Both the position numbers and the translations under genes were made by a program. A stretch of DNA of 10,554 nucleotides from Armatimonadota bacterium (GTDB lineage Bacteria; Armatimonadota; JAAZEB01): assembly GCA_012841485.1 (NCBI GenBank), contig DUUU01000396.1, forward strand, positions 1 to 10,554. The letters are read 5' to 3'. A model generated the notes under the pieces. The model made no database searches and was not told the DNA's origin. It saw only the letters and a list, made by a program, of their open reading frames with translations. Of this stretch, positions 1 to 7,245 are shown piece by piece. The first letter of the stretch is position 1. The number at the start of each line of letters is the position of its first letter.

Positions 1-1748
1 CTCAATAGTTCCTCGTGAATGAAGAGCCTCCTCCCCGCTTCCAGCGTCCGGTCCATCTCCACGCGCAGTTGCTCCAGGCCCACGCTCAGCGAAGGCGCAC
101 CTGTCAGGTAGGTGTTCACCGCCAGGACCTCCCTGCGCGCGAAATAGGGAAGATAGACCTCGGCGTCGGCATAATCGCCCGTGCCCGCCACAACGATCAC
201 ATCGCCCGGGCGCGTGCTCTCGCGCACCGCGAGCGCCTTCTGAAGGCGGCCGTTGTTCTCCGGACGCGCGTGCGGTCCAATCCCAACAATGGCGTTGTTG
301 GTGGCGAGAAGGAGCAGCAGAGCCATGGCACCCGCCCACCGCCACAGGCGGCGCCCCGGCGTGCTCGCTAGGAAAAGAGCGGCCAGCAGCCAGGCCGGAA
401 TGAGAATGGGCACCCAGAAGGCGAAGTAGCCGGGATTCCAGAAGGTGAAGAATGCCGCGTAGGCAAAGCCCCAAACGCCCAGCACCGCGTAGAGCCGGCG
501 CAGCCCCCCCGGGCTTCCCGTCAGCCCGTCTGTATGTGCCGGGCCCGGGGTGCCGGCCACCCCTTGAAGGTCGCGTACGGCGGCATGCGCCCACCGGCCG
601 GTGCGGTAGAGCGCGCGGTCCCAGAGCGACCCCATGGGAGCGTCAAAATCGGCCGGGCGCCAGGGCGTGAACCAGTACCGGGACCGACGGATGCCACGCA
701 GGCGCGGATCTCTTTCAGACGCTCGCGCCAGGCGGTGGAGCATTCCCCAGGCGATAGCGGCAATCGCCCCCCCTGCGGCCAGCGAGCCCGCCAGCAGAAA
801 AAGCAAGTCGCCTCCGGCCGGTGCGTCGCCGCCGGCAAGCGCCGGTTGCGCCACGAAAACGTGGCGCAGCGCACGGGCATCCAGCAGCAGGTTGCGCCCC
901 AGATCCAGGCTCCACCAATGGCCACGGTGGGCGTAGGTCATCGCCCACGCCAGCACGCGCGAGGGAGCACCACTCCCATTGGCCAGGCCGGATGCCACGG
1001 TGTAGGCGAGTGTTCCCAGCCCTAGCGTGGTGGCGAGGTAGACGCCGATTCCCTGCCAGCGGGGCCTTCCCGGCGAGAGCCAGAGCGCCAGCACGGCCGC
1101 CGGCGCCAGGAGCGCATGGCTTTGGTGCAGCAGCACGGCAAGGAGGTGCAGCCATCCCAACACCGCTGCCCACCACAGGTAGCTCGCGCGGCTCTCCATG
1201 CCGCGTGCCCCGAGCAGGACCGCCATCGCCCCCAGCGCGCCCACCAGCACCACCACCCCCGCGATGTTGACCCGGCCATCTGTGCTACAGGTCCAGTAGC
1301 CATACGAGAGGCCCAACCCGGCGCCAGCCACCAACCCGGCTCCCCAGTGGCGACACACGCGCCCGGCGATCCAGGCGAAGAGGACAACCCCCACCGCGCC
1401 CAGGAGGGCATTCATCCCCTGGAGCGCATCCAGAGTGCCCACCTCCAGGCCAATGGCACGGAACGCGCGGAACGCACCCAGGCCGAGCACGTTGAAGAGG
1501 ATGTGATGCGGATGAAAGATCCAGGAGTACTCGCCCGTGCGCATGAAGCGTTCGATCTGGAGCGCATAGGAGAGAGAGTCGAACGTGTAGTCACGCGAAG
1601 CCGTCAGGCGGTAAAGAAGAGCGAAGAGGATGAAGAGAAAGGCGTATTCCCGCGCCCCAGCGCCAGCGCACGCGCATCCTGAAAGAGAGCCCCGGGCACG
1701 CGCCATCCCTCGGAGGAGCCGGCGGATCGCTGGAGGAGGTCGGCGCAT
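1..1748 (-). CDS. multi-pass membrane protein, GT-C glycosyltransferase-like (C-terminus beyond the left edge)
   Basis: The reverse strand is open without a stop from ATG at 1748 to the left edge, giving 582 codons; the stop lies outside the window. About ten hydrophobic segments can be seen, roughly at residues 33-50, 83-100, 112-128, 135-153, 160-180, 190-224 (probably two), 232-252, 313-336, 418-461 (two) and 468-486. A more polar tail starts near 490. The first extracytoplasmic loop has an acidic stretch, SRDYTFDSLSYA (about 51-62), followed by HPHH at 79-82. An acidic loop after the first helix is the layout of GT-C/PMT-type enzymes, which transfer sugars from polyprenyl-phosphate donors outside the membrane. 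I infer membership of that superfamily from layout only; donor and acceptor are unknown. The start lies 2 bp after the stop of the upstream lipoprotein gene and has no clear Shine-Dalgarno, so translational coupling is likely. An in-frame ATG at 1706 is an alternative start. The function call is tentative; the gene itself is secure. Confidence 0.72.
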   Translation of the reverse strand, partial: MRRPPPAIRRLLRGMARARGSLSGCACAGAGAREYAFLFILFALLYRLTASRDYTFDSLSYALQIERFMRTGEYSWIFHPHHILFNVLGLGAFRAFRAIGLEVGTLDALQGMNALLGAVGVVLFAWIAGRVCRHWGAGLVAGAGLGLSYGYWTCSTDGRVNIAGVVVLVGALGAMAVLLGARGMESRASYLWWAAVLGWLHLLAVLLHQSHALLAPAAVLALWLSPGRPRWQGIGVYLATTLGLGTLAYTVASGLANGSGAPSRVLAWAMTYAHRGHWWSLDLGRNLLLDARALRHVFVAQPALAGGDAPAGGDLLFLLAGSLAAGGAIAAIAWGMLHRLARASERDPRLRGIRRSRYWFTPWRPADFDAPMGSLWDRALYRTGRWAHAAVRDLQGVAGTPGPAHTDGLTGSPGGLRRLYAVLGVWGFAYAAFFTFWNPGYFAFWVPILIPAWLLAALFLASTPGRRLWRWAGAMALLLLLATNNAIVGIGPHARPENNGRLQKALAVRESTRPGDVIVVAGTGDYADAEVYLPYFARREVLAVNTYLTGAPSLSVGLEQLRVEMDRTLEAGRRLFIHEELL

Positions 1749-1750
1749 GA

Positions 1751-3571
1751 CTAGTGCGGGCGCAGCAACGTGCCCGGACGCACCGATACCGTCGCAGGCA
1801 GCGAGCGCAGCACGAGCCGGGCTGGGTAGGCAGATCCGGAGAGCGGAAGCGTGGTGACGTGAACCTTGCGCTTCGCCCCCGGCGGCAGAGAGTAGGTGGC
1901 AAGGACCAGTTCCTGATGGGCGCTCAGCGTCTTCGTTTCCACCACCTTGCCATCGATGAGGAAGACGCCTCGCGCCGCCCCAGAGGCCGCCTCGAAGATG
2001 AGTCCCACCTTCCGCGTCTCCTCCTCCGGGTTGCTCAACGTCAGCGCCATCTCATAGGTGACGCCGTAATCACCAAAGCCATCCTCGCTCAGACGGGACG
2101 CCCCGGCCTTGAACGCGCTTCCCAGGCGGATGAAGGTCCACCGCCCCCCGGCTTCGTAGGAAGCGGCAATCGGCTTCACCGCCGATTGGAACACCGTCTC
2201 CGAAAGTGGCTCGTCGCCATCCGGCGCGCGGACGAAGGGCGAGCGCGGGTCATCCGCTTTCACCTGCACGAGGCAGCCAGTGGTGCCTTCGAGCTGGCGC
2301 AACCCGAAGAGGCCGCTCCCCACATGCCACGGCCTCAGCACATGGTGTACAATGGTCACGCGCGACCGGGGGGGAAGAACGCTGATGTAGCCCATGCCCG
2401 CGCGATGGTGCTTCAGGAACTCGCGCGCCGCCTCATGGCCGACACGCAGCGGGTCCGGGTGGGGCTTGCCCTGCCCCTCAACCACATGGAGGCGCGCCGG
2501 CTCGTCGCCCGGGTTGATCACGTCCACCGAGAGCGCGAAAGCGCGCCCCATCTTGTTCTGGTGGTGATAGAGCAGCCGAACCGGCTGATCGGTGGTGAGG
2601 CGCCCGAGAAAGAGCGTGCCATACCCCTCCACCTGCTCCGGGTCGTTGCTGTAGAAAAGCCCCGGCTCCCCGGCACGGGGCAGGCGCAGGTTCCGCACAG
2701 TCACCGGCACATCCCCGGTCACGGGGAGATAGCCATCCCCGGCCAAGCGCACCGGCACGCTCACGCGCAGCGCGCGCCCGGCATGTACTCCGCGCTTTGT
2801 CGCAGGCGCGCCAACGTGGCTCCAGGCGCCCGGTTCCAGGGCCAGCGCATCACGAACGGCGGCTCTCGCCATGCGCGCCACCAGATCCGGCAATGCCGGG
2901 TTCCCGGTGACAAAACACTCGGCACCCGATGGGATGCGCCCGGCGTAGGGGCGCACGGATACGTCCACCGTGATGCTGGCGTCACCGCGGGCAAACACGA
3001 GCCGCGTAGAACCCCTCTGCAGCCCGCGGATGACCGCTCTGCGCCGCGCCCCATCTAGGTCGAGCGAGACGATCCCCTGCTCCCCCGTGACCGTATCGGG
3101 GCACCGGAGGAGGCCGCCGAAGCTTATCGCCCGTGTCTCGCCCAGGGGAACGGTCACCTGACGCCGGTCCACCGTGAGGAGCGGCGTGGAGAGGAGAGCA
3201 CGCAGGCGGTGCCCCCAGAGCGCGGCCAGAGACGCAGCACTTGAGTTCTGCGCTCTCGCCTCCTGCGGGGTCACCGTCAGAAGCAGCGTGGAGCCGTAGA
3301 GGAGCTCGGCATTCTTGCCGGCCTTGCGCGAGACGATGCGTCGTGGTGGCACGCCACGAGCCAGCAACTCCTGCAACCGCCTCGCAACGATGGCAGCGCG
3401 CTGTTCGGGGGACACGCCTCCAAGCGAGGTGCGAATCCGAAGGACCGGACGGTCGGCAATCGCAACCGTCGCATGGCTGGCGGTCACCGGCGGCGTCGCC
3501 TGGGCCGAATCAGCACCCGTGCACCCGATGCCACCAACGATGCAGAGGATGAGAAGGAGGAAACGCACCAT
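1751..3571 (-). CDS. exported, probably lipid-anchored multidomain beta-rich protein
   Basis: This is a 606-residue protein. The frame stays open up to a GTG at 3679, but ATG at 3571 puts a signal peptide at the N-terminus: MVRF, a hydrophobic stretch at 4-15, then Cys17. The lipobox is GIGC, with a poor -3 residue, so lipidation is probable but not certain. Residues about 41-128 carry SPEQRAAIVARRLQELL, then a STLLLTVT strand, then an A..LA..W...L segment. From memory this pattern occurs in the periplasmic N-terminal region of some MscS-family channel proteins. Residues about 132-208 (VPLGETRAIS, then VIRGLQRGSTRLVF, then ITVDVSV) resemble the small beta domain at the N-terminus of pilus/secretin assembly proteins (PF13629-like). 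From about 300 to the end come beta-sandwich-like segments with SNDPEQVEGYGTLF (308-321) and YHHQN (335-339), faintly like DUF3370 proteins. No enzyme motif was recognised. It probably acts outside the cytoplasmic membrane with the membrane protein encoded 2 bp downstream. No convincing promoter lies directly upstream, so read-through from yebC is possible. Confidence 0.8.
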   Translation of the reverse strand: MVRFLLLILCIVGGIGCTGADSAQATPPVTASHATVAIADRPVLRIRTSLGGVSPEQRAAIVARRLQELLARGVPPRRIVSRKAGKNAELLYGSTLLLTVTPQEARAQNSSAASLAALWGHRLRALLSTPLLTVDRRQVTVPLGETRAISFGGLLRCPDTVTGEQGIVSLDLDGARRRAVIRGLQRGSTRLVFARGDASITVDVSVRPYAGRIPSGAECFVTGNPALPDLVARMARAAVRDALALEPGAWSHVGAPATKRGVHAGRALRVSVPVRLAGDGYLPVTGDVPVTVRNLRLPRAGEPGLFYSNDPEQVEGYGTLFLGRLTTDQPVRLLYHHQNKMGRAFALSVDVINPGDEPARLHVVEGQGKPHPDPLRVGHEAAREFLKHHRAGMGYISVLPPRSRVTIVHHVLRPWHVGSGLFGLRQLEGTTGCLVQVKADDPRSPFVRAPDGDEPLSETVFQSAVKPIAASYEAGGRWTFIRLGSAFKAGASRLSEDGFGDYGVTYEMALTLSNPEEETRKVGLIFEAASGAARGVFLIDGKVVETKTLSAHQELVLATYSLPPGAKRKVHVTTLPLSGSAYPARLVLRSLPATVSVRPGTLLRPH

Positions 3572-3602
3572 GACACCATTCGTGGTCGGGGATGAGGCCG
3601 TG

Positions 3603-3673
3603 CCGTATTCGGCTCGCGGGGCCCAAACCGCCGCAGAGCGCTCAGGCACTCGCGGACCGCGAACCGAATACGG
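3603..3673 (-). promoter_or_regulatory. long hairpin between yebC and the lipoprotein gene (candidate structured RNA leader)
   Basis: Arms 3603-3619 and 3657-3673 are inverted repeats of 17 bp with one mismatch (3613 against 3663). In minus-strand RNA, the sense of the flanking genes, that mismatch becomes a G-U wobble, so the stem is continuous. The 37-nt loop holds a second hairpin: 3636-3641 pairs with 3646-3651 around a 4-nt loop. Its single mismatch (3639 against 3648) is also a G-U pair only in minus-strand RNA. The element begins 20 nt after the yebC stop and ends 31 nt before the lipoprotein ATG. There is no U-tract, so it is not a classic intrinsic terminator. It could be a leader element, an mRNA-processing or stability site, or a REP-like palindrome. 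Confidence 0.5.
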
Positions 3674-3693
3674 TTTCACCCCATCGGGGCTGA

Positions 3694-4446
3694 TCAGGCC
3701 GCAGCCGCTTCGAGGTCGCGATCGGAGATATCGAAGTTGGCATAGACCTGCTGCACATCGTCGTGGTCATCCAGCATATCGAGCAGGCGGAGCACCTGTT
3801 CCGCTTCCTTGCCACCCAGCGATACGGTGGAGTTGGGAAGCATGGTGACCTCCGCGCTCGTGGGCTGAAGTCCCGCAGCAACGATTGCATCCTTCACCTG
3901 GGAGAAGCTCTCGGGCGAAGTCAACACCTCGAAGGTATCCTCCTCGGTGCGCACATCTTCGGCGCCGGCTTCGAGAGCGATCTCGAGCAGCGCGTCTTCC
4001 TCGACCTGCTCCGTGGAGATGGAGATCACGCCCTTCTGCTCAAACATCCAGGCGACACACCCCGTTTCGCCAAGGCTCCCGCCGTTGCGCGAGAAGATGC
4101 TGCGCAGATCGGCCACGGTGCGGTTCTTGTTGTCCGTGAGGACGCTCACCATCACCGCGGTCCCTCCCGGGGCATATCCCTCGTATACCATCTCCTGGTA
4201 GTTGACGGCCTCGCCCCCCTCGCCGGTACCGCGCTGGATCGCCCGCTTGATGTTGTCCACCGGCATGCTCGCGTCGCGCGCCTTCTCAATGGCAAGCCGG
4301 AGGCGACCATTCATATCAGGGTTGCCACCGCCCTCCTTTGCCGCGACGATGATCTCGCGAGCCAGCTTCGTGAACACCTTCCCCTTACGGGCATCCTGGG
4401 CACCCTTACGGAGACGAATGTTGTGCCATTTGGAATGTCCAGCCAT
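3694..4446 (-). CDS. yebC: YebC/PmpR family protein (TACO1-type translation factor)
   Basis: This 250-residue protein is the usual family length. It opens with the family hallmark MAGHSKWHNI followed by RKGAQDARKGK, and shows the conserved internal segments GGGNPDMN, MPVDNIKRAIQRG and YEGYAPGGTA. The acidic C-terminal domain ends in D.LDDHDDVQQVYANFDI. Family members were long annotated as transcriptional regulators. More recent work on YebC/TACO1 proteins places them on the ribosome, helping translation through proline-rich stretches. ATG at 4446 is chosen because the hallmark begins there, although the frame stays open further upstream. The ribosome binding site is only a weak G-rich stretch. 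A strong sigma-70-like promoter lies about 50-80 bp upstream. Genes for two envelope proteins follow on the same strand. The identification is secure; what it does in this organism is inferred from the family. Confidence 0.97.
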   Translation of the reverse strand: MAGHSKWHNIRLRKGAQDARKGKVFTKLAREIIVAAKEGGGNPDMNGRLRLAIEKARDASMPVDNIKRAIQRGTGEGGEAVNYQEMVYEGYAPGGTAVMVSVLTDNKNRTVADLRSIFSRNGGSLGETGCVAWMFEQKGVISISTEQVEEDALLEIALEAGAEDVRTEEDTFEVLTSPESFSQVKDAIVAAGLQPTSAEVTMLPNSTVSLGGKEAEQVLRLLDMLDDHDDVQQVYANFDISDRDLEAAAA

Positions 4447-4497
4447 AGTATGCGCCCCGCCGCCATGGACGGGATATGCCTCCCCCCTTCCGGTTCG

Positions 4498-4527
4498 ATT
4501 ATAGCATGGGCTGTCGCACGCCGTCAA
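4498..4527 (-). promoter_or_regulatory. sigma-70-type promoter of yebC
   Basis: On the minus strand, TTGACG (4527-4522) is followed after 18 bp by a perfect TATAAT (4503-4498). Transcription would start near 4491, leaving a leader of about 45 nt before the yebC ATG at 4446. The promoter separates yebC from the purF-cysE pair. It is one of the best promoter matches in the window. Confidence 0.75.
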
Positions 4528-4605
4528 CCGAAAGCAAGCGGGCGCCCAGGGCCGGAACGCCACGCGCGCCGGGCACACCAGGCATGGGTGGCGGGCAATC
4601 GCCTC

Positions 4606-4625
4606 GCGCTCGCTCCCCCGAGCGC
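4606..4625 (-). terminator. hairpin directly after cysE, possible terminator
   Basis: GCGCTC (4606-4611) and GAGCGC (4620-4625) form a perfect 6-bp GC-rich stem with an 8-nt loop, starting one base after the cysE stop. No T-run follows, so it would be a non-canonical terminator or an mRNA 3' end stabiliser. It lies upstream of the separate yebC promoter, which fits a transcription-unit boundary. Confidence 0.3.
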
Positions 4626-4626
4626 C

Positions 4627-5577
4627 TTACGTTCCCGGCTTCTTGACGATTGGTTTGGGGTTGTCGTGCAACACCGTGCTGTGCGGGGGCACCGATGACG
4701 TAATCCAGACATTGCCGCCGATAACGGATCCCCGGCCGATCACCGTGTCACCGCCGAGGATCGTCGCCCCCGCGTAGATGATCACGTCATCTTCCAGGGT
4801 GGGGTGGCGCTTGACCGCCTTGATCGGATTGCCCTCCGCATCCAACGGAAAGCTCTTGGCGCCCAGGGTCACGCCCTGATAGATCTTCACGCGGTTGCCG
4901 ATCTCGGTGGTCTCGCCGATCACCACGCCGGTGCCGTGGTCGATGAAAAAGCTCTCGCCGATGCGCGCTCCCGGGTGGATATCGATCCCCGTCTCGGAGT
5001 GGACGTGCTCGCTCATCATCCGCGGGATGACCGGCACGCCGAGGCGATATAGCTCATGGGCCACGCGATGAACGGTGATGGCACGGATCGCCGGATAGCT
5101 CAGGATGACTTCCGCATAGCTATGCGCGGCCGGGTCGCCCGTGTACGCCGCGATCACGTCTTTTTTCAGCATCTCCCGGATCGCCGACAGCCGGGAGAAG
5201 AAGTTAGCCACGATCCTCTCGGCCTCCGCCTCCACGTTCTCGATGGCAGGTATGCCTTGCGCCCGCCCATACTCCCCCTTCCAGCGGAAGGGCAGAGCGC
5301 GCATCACCTGCTCGTAGAGGGAGTCATACACCATATCCAGGTAGCGCCGGATAAAGACATCCAGTGAGGGGCTGCAGATCGGGTTGCCGGAGCGGTAGCC
5401 GGGATAGAAGACCTCTTCCAGGTTGGCCAGGATCCGAACCACCTCATCCAGCGAGGGGATGCCGGCGTGCGCGGCGATCGGATCGCCATGCTGCCCATCG
5501 CAATAGGTGCCACGGATCGCGTCCAGGGTCTGGATCAGCGCATCAGCACGACGCCGCTCATAGCTTGTGTTCTCCAT
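4627..5577 (-). CDS. cysE: serine O-acetyltransferase
   Basis: The product transfers the acetyl group from acetyl-CoA to L-serine, giving O-acetylserine, the committed step of cysteine synthesis. It has 316 residues and belongs to the longer serine acetyltransferase type, with a helical N-terminal half (to about 190) and a left-handed beta-helix of hexapeptide repeats. The catalytic region reads IDIHPGARIG, then IDHGTGVVIGETTEIG. By alignment with E. coli CysE the catalytic Asp and His are D199 and H214. YQGVTLGAKSF, a longer loop and KRHPTLEDDV follow, as in other long-form enzymes. The C-terminus is KKPGT, so the Ile-terminated tail that docks into CysK in enterobacteria is absent. The ATG overlaps the purF stop by one base (TGATG), and a GTG three bases upstream is an alternative start. 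An AGAAAG stretch in the end of purF may serve as the ribosome binding site. It is probably cotranscribed with purF. Confidence 0.96.
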   Translation of the reverse strand: MENTSYERRRADALIQTLDAIRGTYCDGQHGDPIAAHAGIPSLDEVVRILANLEEVFYPGYRSGNPICSPSLDVFIRRYLDMVYDSLYEQVMRALPFRWKGEYGRAQGIPAIENVEAEAERIVANFFSRLSAIREMLKKDVIAAYTGDPAAHSYAEVILSYPAIRAITVHRVAHELYRLGVPVIPRMMSEHVHSETGIDIHPGARIGESFFIDHGTGVVIGETTEIGNRVKIYQGVTLGAKSFPLDAEGNPIKAVKRHPTLEDDVIIYAGATILGGDTVIGRGSVIGGNVWITSSVPPHSTVLHDNPKPIVKKPGT

Positions 5578-7112
5578 CACGGCACTTTCTCGAGATACTC
5601 GGGCGGCTTGTTCTCGGCCGCGACGCCACGCGCGGTGTGTGTCTCCAGGGCAAACTTGCCAAGCAGTTGGTCTCTGGGTATAGAGATCGGGTACTGCCCA
5701 TCGAAACAGGCACGGCAGAAGGCGCCGCGGTGCAACCCGATGGCGCGTACCACGCCGCGCAGGCTGAGGTAGCCCAGTGTATCGGCACCGATGAATTCCC
5801 GGATCTGCGGCACCGAGAGCTTAGCGGCGATCAGCTCGCCCCGATTCCCGGTATCGATGCCATAGTGGCACGGAAACCGGTCCGGCGGCGAGGAGATGCG
5901 CACATGAACCTCGCGGGCGCCTGCCTCGCGCAGGAGGCGGACGATCCGCCGGGTTGTGGTACCCCGCACGATGGAGTCATCGACCATGACGACGCGCTTG
6001 CCGGCGAGTGTCTCGGTGAGGGGCGTCAGCTTCATGCGGATGCCCAGCTCGCGAAGGCGCTGGTCCGGTTGGATGAAGGTGCGCCCGATATAGCGGTTCT
6101 TGATGAGGCCCTCGCCAAAGGGAATGCGCGAGCGCTCCGCGTAGCCGATAGACGCTGGGGTGCCTGTATCCGGAACCGGGATGACCACGTCGGCATCCAC
6201 AGGGTGCTCCTCCGCCAGGATGTGCCCCATGCGCCGGCGCGCCATGTGCAGCGACCGGCCATACATGCAGCTATCGGGGCGAGCGAAGTAGATAAACTCA
6301 AAGAGGCAGAGGCGCTTGTCCTGGATCGGCACCGCCTGGTGCTCTCGCACGCCGTCGGCGTCGATCACCACCATCTCGCCCGGCTCCACCTCGCGCATGA
6401 AGCGCGCGCCGACGACGTTCAGCGCGCACGTCTCGGAGGCGACGATGTAGTGGTCGTGGTTGAGCGCCCCCAGGCAGAGGGGGCGGATCCCGTTGGGATC
6501 GCGCGCGGCCACGACTTTATCCTGTGCCAGGATGACGAGCGCGTAGGCCCCCTCAAGGCGCGCCAGAGCACGTGCAATCGCTTCTTCCAGATCTCCCCGG
6601 TGGTAGCGCGCGATCAAATGGGCCACGATCTCGGAGTCGTTGGTGCCCTCGAAGGTGATGCCGCGCTCGCCAAGCTCCTCCCGCAAGGGCGCGCAGTTCA
6701 CCAGGTTGCCATTGTGCGCCACGGCGACCCGGCCATAGGGCGTCTCCACGACGACCGGCTGGGCATTGCAGAGGACGCTCGATCCCATGGTGGAGTAGCG
6801 CACATGCCCGATTCCGAAGCCGCCGCGCAGGCTCTGGAGTACCTCCTCATCAAAGACCTGGGTCACCAAACCCATCGCCTTGCTCACTTTGAGGCGCCGC
6901 CCGTCCGAGACGGCGATTCCGGCAGACTCCTGTCCTCGGTGCTGCAGCGCAAAAAGGCCAAAGTAGGCGAGGCGGGCCACATCCTCGCCAGGGGCACAAA
7001 TGCCGAATACCCCGCACTCATCCCTGGGGTGGTCATCATCCACGAGGAAATCGGCCTCTTCGTTGCACGTGAAGGGTTGCGGCAAATCGCCCGGCCCGGC
7101 TGCCTGGTTCAT
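5577..7112 (-). CDS. purF: amidophosphoribosyltransferase (glutamine PRPP amidotransferase)
   Basis: The enzyme makes 5-phosphoribosylamine from PRPP and glutamine, the first step of purine synthesis. The protein has 511 residues. The N-terminal Ntn glutaminase domain uses Cys33 (DECGVFGI), after what must be a 32-residue propeptide removed to expose the Cys. It also shows LQHRGQESAG, the NGN loop at 134-136 and GTNDSE at about 156-161. The C-terminal phosphoribosyltransferase domain has the PRPP loop VVMVDDSIVRGTT at about 374-386. Cys269, Cys415, Cys466 and Cys469 match the [4Fe-4S] ligands of the Bacillus-type enzyme, which implies oxygen sensitivity. ATG at 7112 is chosen because GGGAGGA lies just before it and the family sequence begins soon after; the frame itself stays open to 7229. 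The stop overlaps the cysE start (TGATG). An extended -10 promoter and a dyad lie upstream. Confidence 0.97.
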   Translation of the reverse strand: MNQAAGPGDLPQPFTCNEEADFLVDDDHPRDECGVFGICAPGEDVARLAYFGLFALQHRGQESAGIAVSDGRRLKVSKAMGLVTQVFDEEVLQSLRGGFGIGHVRYSTMGSSVLCNAQPVVVETPYGRVAVAHNGNLVNCAPLREELGERGITFEGTNDSEIVAHLIARYHRGDLEEAIARALARLEGAYALVILAQDKVVAARDPNGIRPLCLGALNHDHYIVASETCALNVVGARFMREVEPGEMVVIDADGVREHQAVPIQDKRLCLFEFIYFARPDSCMYGRSLHMARRRMGHILAEEHPVDADVVIPVPDTGTPASIGYAERSRIPFGEGLIKNRYIGRTFIQPDQRLRELGIRMKLTPLTETLAGKRVVMVDDSIVRGTTTRRIVRLLREAGAREVHVRISSPPDRFPCHYGIDTGNRGELIAAKLSVPQIREFIGADTLGYLSLRGVVRAIGLHRGAFCRACFDGQYPISIPRDQLLGKFALETHTARGVAAENKPPEYLEKVP

Positions 7113-7115
7113 GGT

Positions 7116-7122
7116 TCCTCCC
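7116..7122 (-). promoter_or_regulatory. Shine-Dalgarno that fixes the purF start
   Basis: GGGAGGA on the minus strand lies 3 nt before ATG at 7112. It is the strongest ribosome binding site in this leader. It decides against the longer reading frame that would begin at 7229, upstream of the predicted transcription start. Confidence 0.75.
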
Positions 7123-7152
7123 GACGTAAGCTGTTCGCGCGGTGGCCCCCCC

Positions 7153-7173
7153 TGCCCCGATTGGCACGGGGCA
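7153..7173 (-). promoter_or_regulatory. hairpin in the purF leader
   Basis: TGCCCCG (7153-7159) and CGGGGCA (7167-7173) form a perfect 7-bp stem with a 7-nt loop, inside the roughly 90-nt untranslated leader predicted for purF. A G-run lies beside it on the transcript. No purine (xpt-type) riboswitch core was recognised. It may be a simple attenuating or stabilising hairpin, or chance in GC-rich DNA. Confidence 0.25.
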
Positions 7174-7209
7174 CTCGGCGTGCCGCTCGTGGAGGGACTC
7201 CCAACCCCC

Positions 7210-7218
7210 ATTATAGCA
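7210..7218 (-). promoter_or_regulatory. extended -10 promoter of purF-cysE
   Basis: The minus strand reads TGCTATAAT (7218-7210), a perfect -10 hexamer with the upstream TGN extension. The sequence 17 bp further up (7238-7233, TGGAAT) is a poor -35, which suits an extended -10 promoter or one needing an activator. Transcription would start near 7203, about 90 nt before the purF ATG. Confidence 0.65.
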
Positions 7219-7227
7219 GAAATGCCC

Positions 7228-7245
7228 ATCGGATTCCACTCCGAT
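7228..7245. promoter_or_regulatory. 18-bp dyad over the purF -35 position, candidate operator
   Basis: ATCGGA (7228-7233), a 6-bp spacer and TCCGAT (7240-7245) form a perfect 6+6 dyad. It covers the place where the purF -35 box should be (7233-7238) and ends 30 bp before the -35 of the divergent dehydrogenase gene. A bound dimeric regulator could block purF transcription, or serve both genes. The regulator is unknown. Confidence 0.35.

Noticed and set aside
1754..3058. Plus-strand open frame of 434 codons opposite the lipoprotein gene
   Set aside because: The translation is Arg/His/Pro-rich with no domain or start signal; the minus strand carries the signal peptide and beta-domain motifs.
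3572..3679. Longer lipoprotein start at GTG 3679
   Set aside because: It would bury the signal peptide 36 residues inside the protein and place the hairpin element in coding sequence.
4447..4466. Upstream out-of-frame ATG (4466) in the yebC leader
   Set aside because: It has no well-placed Shine-Dalgarno and nothing supports a translated upstream peptide.
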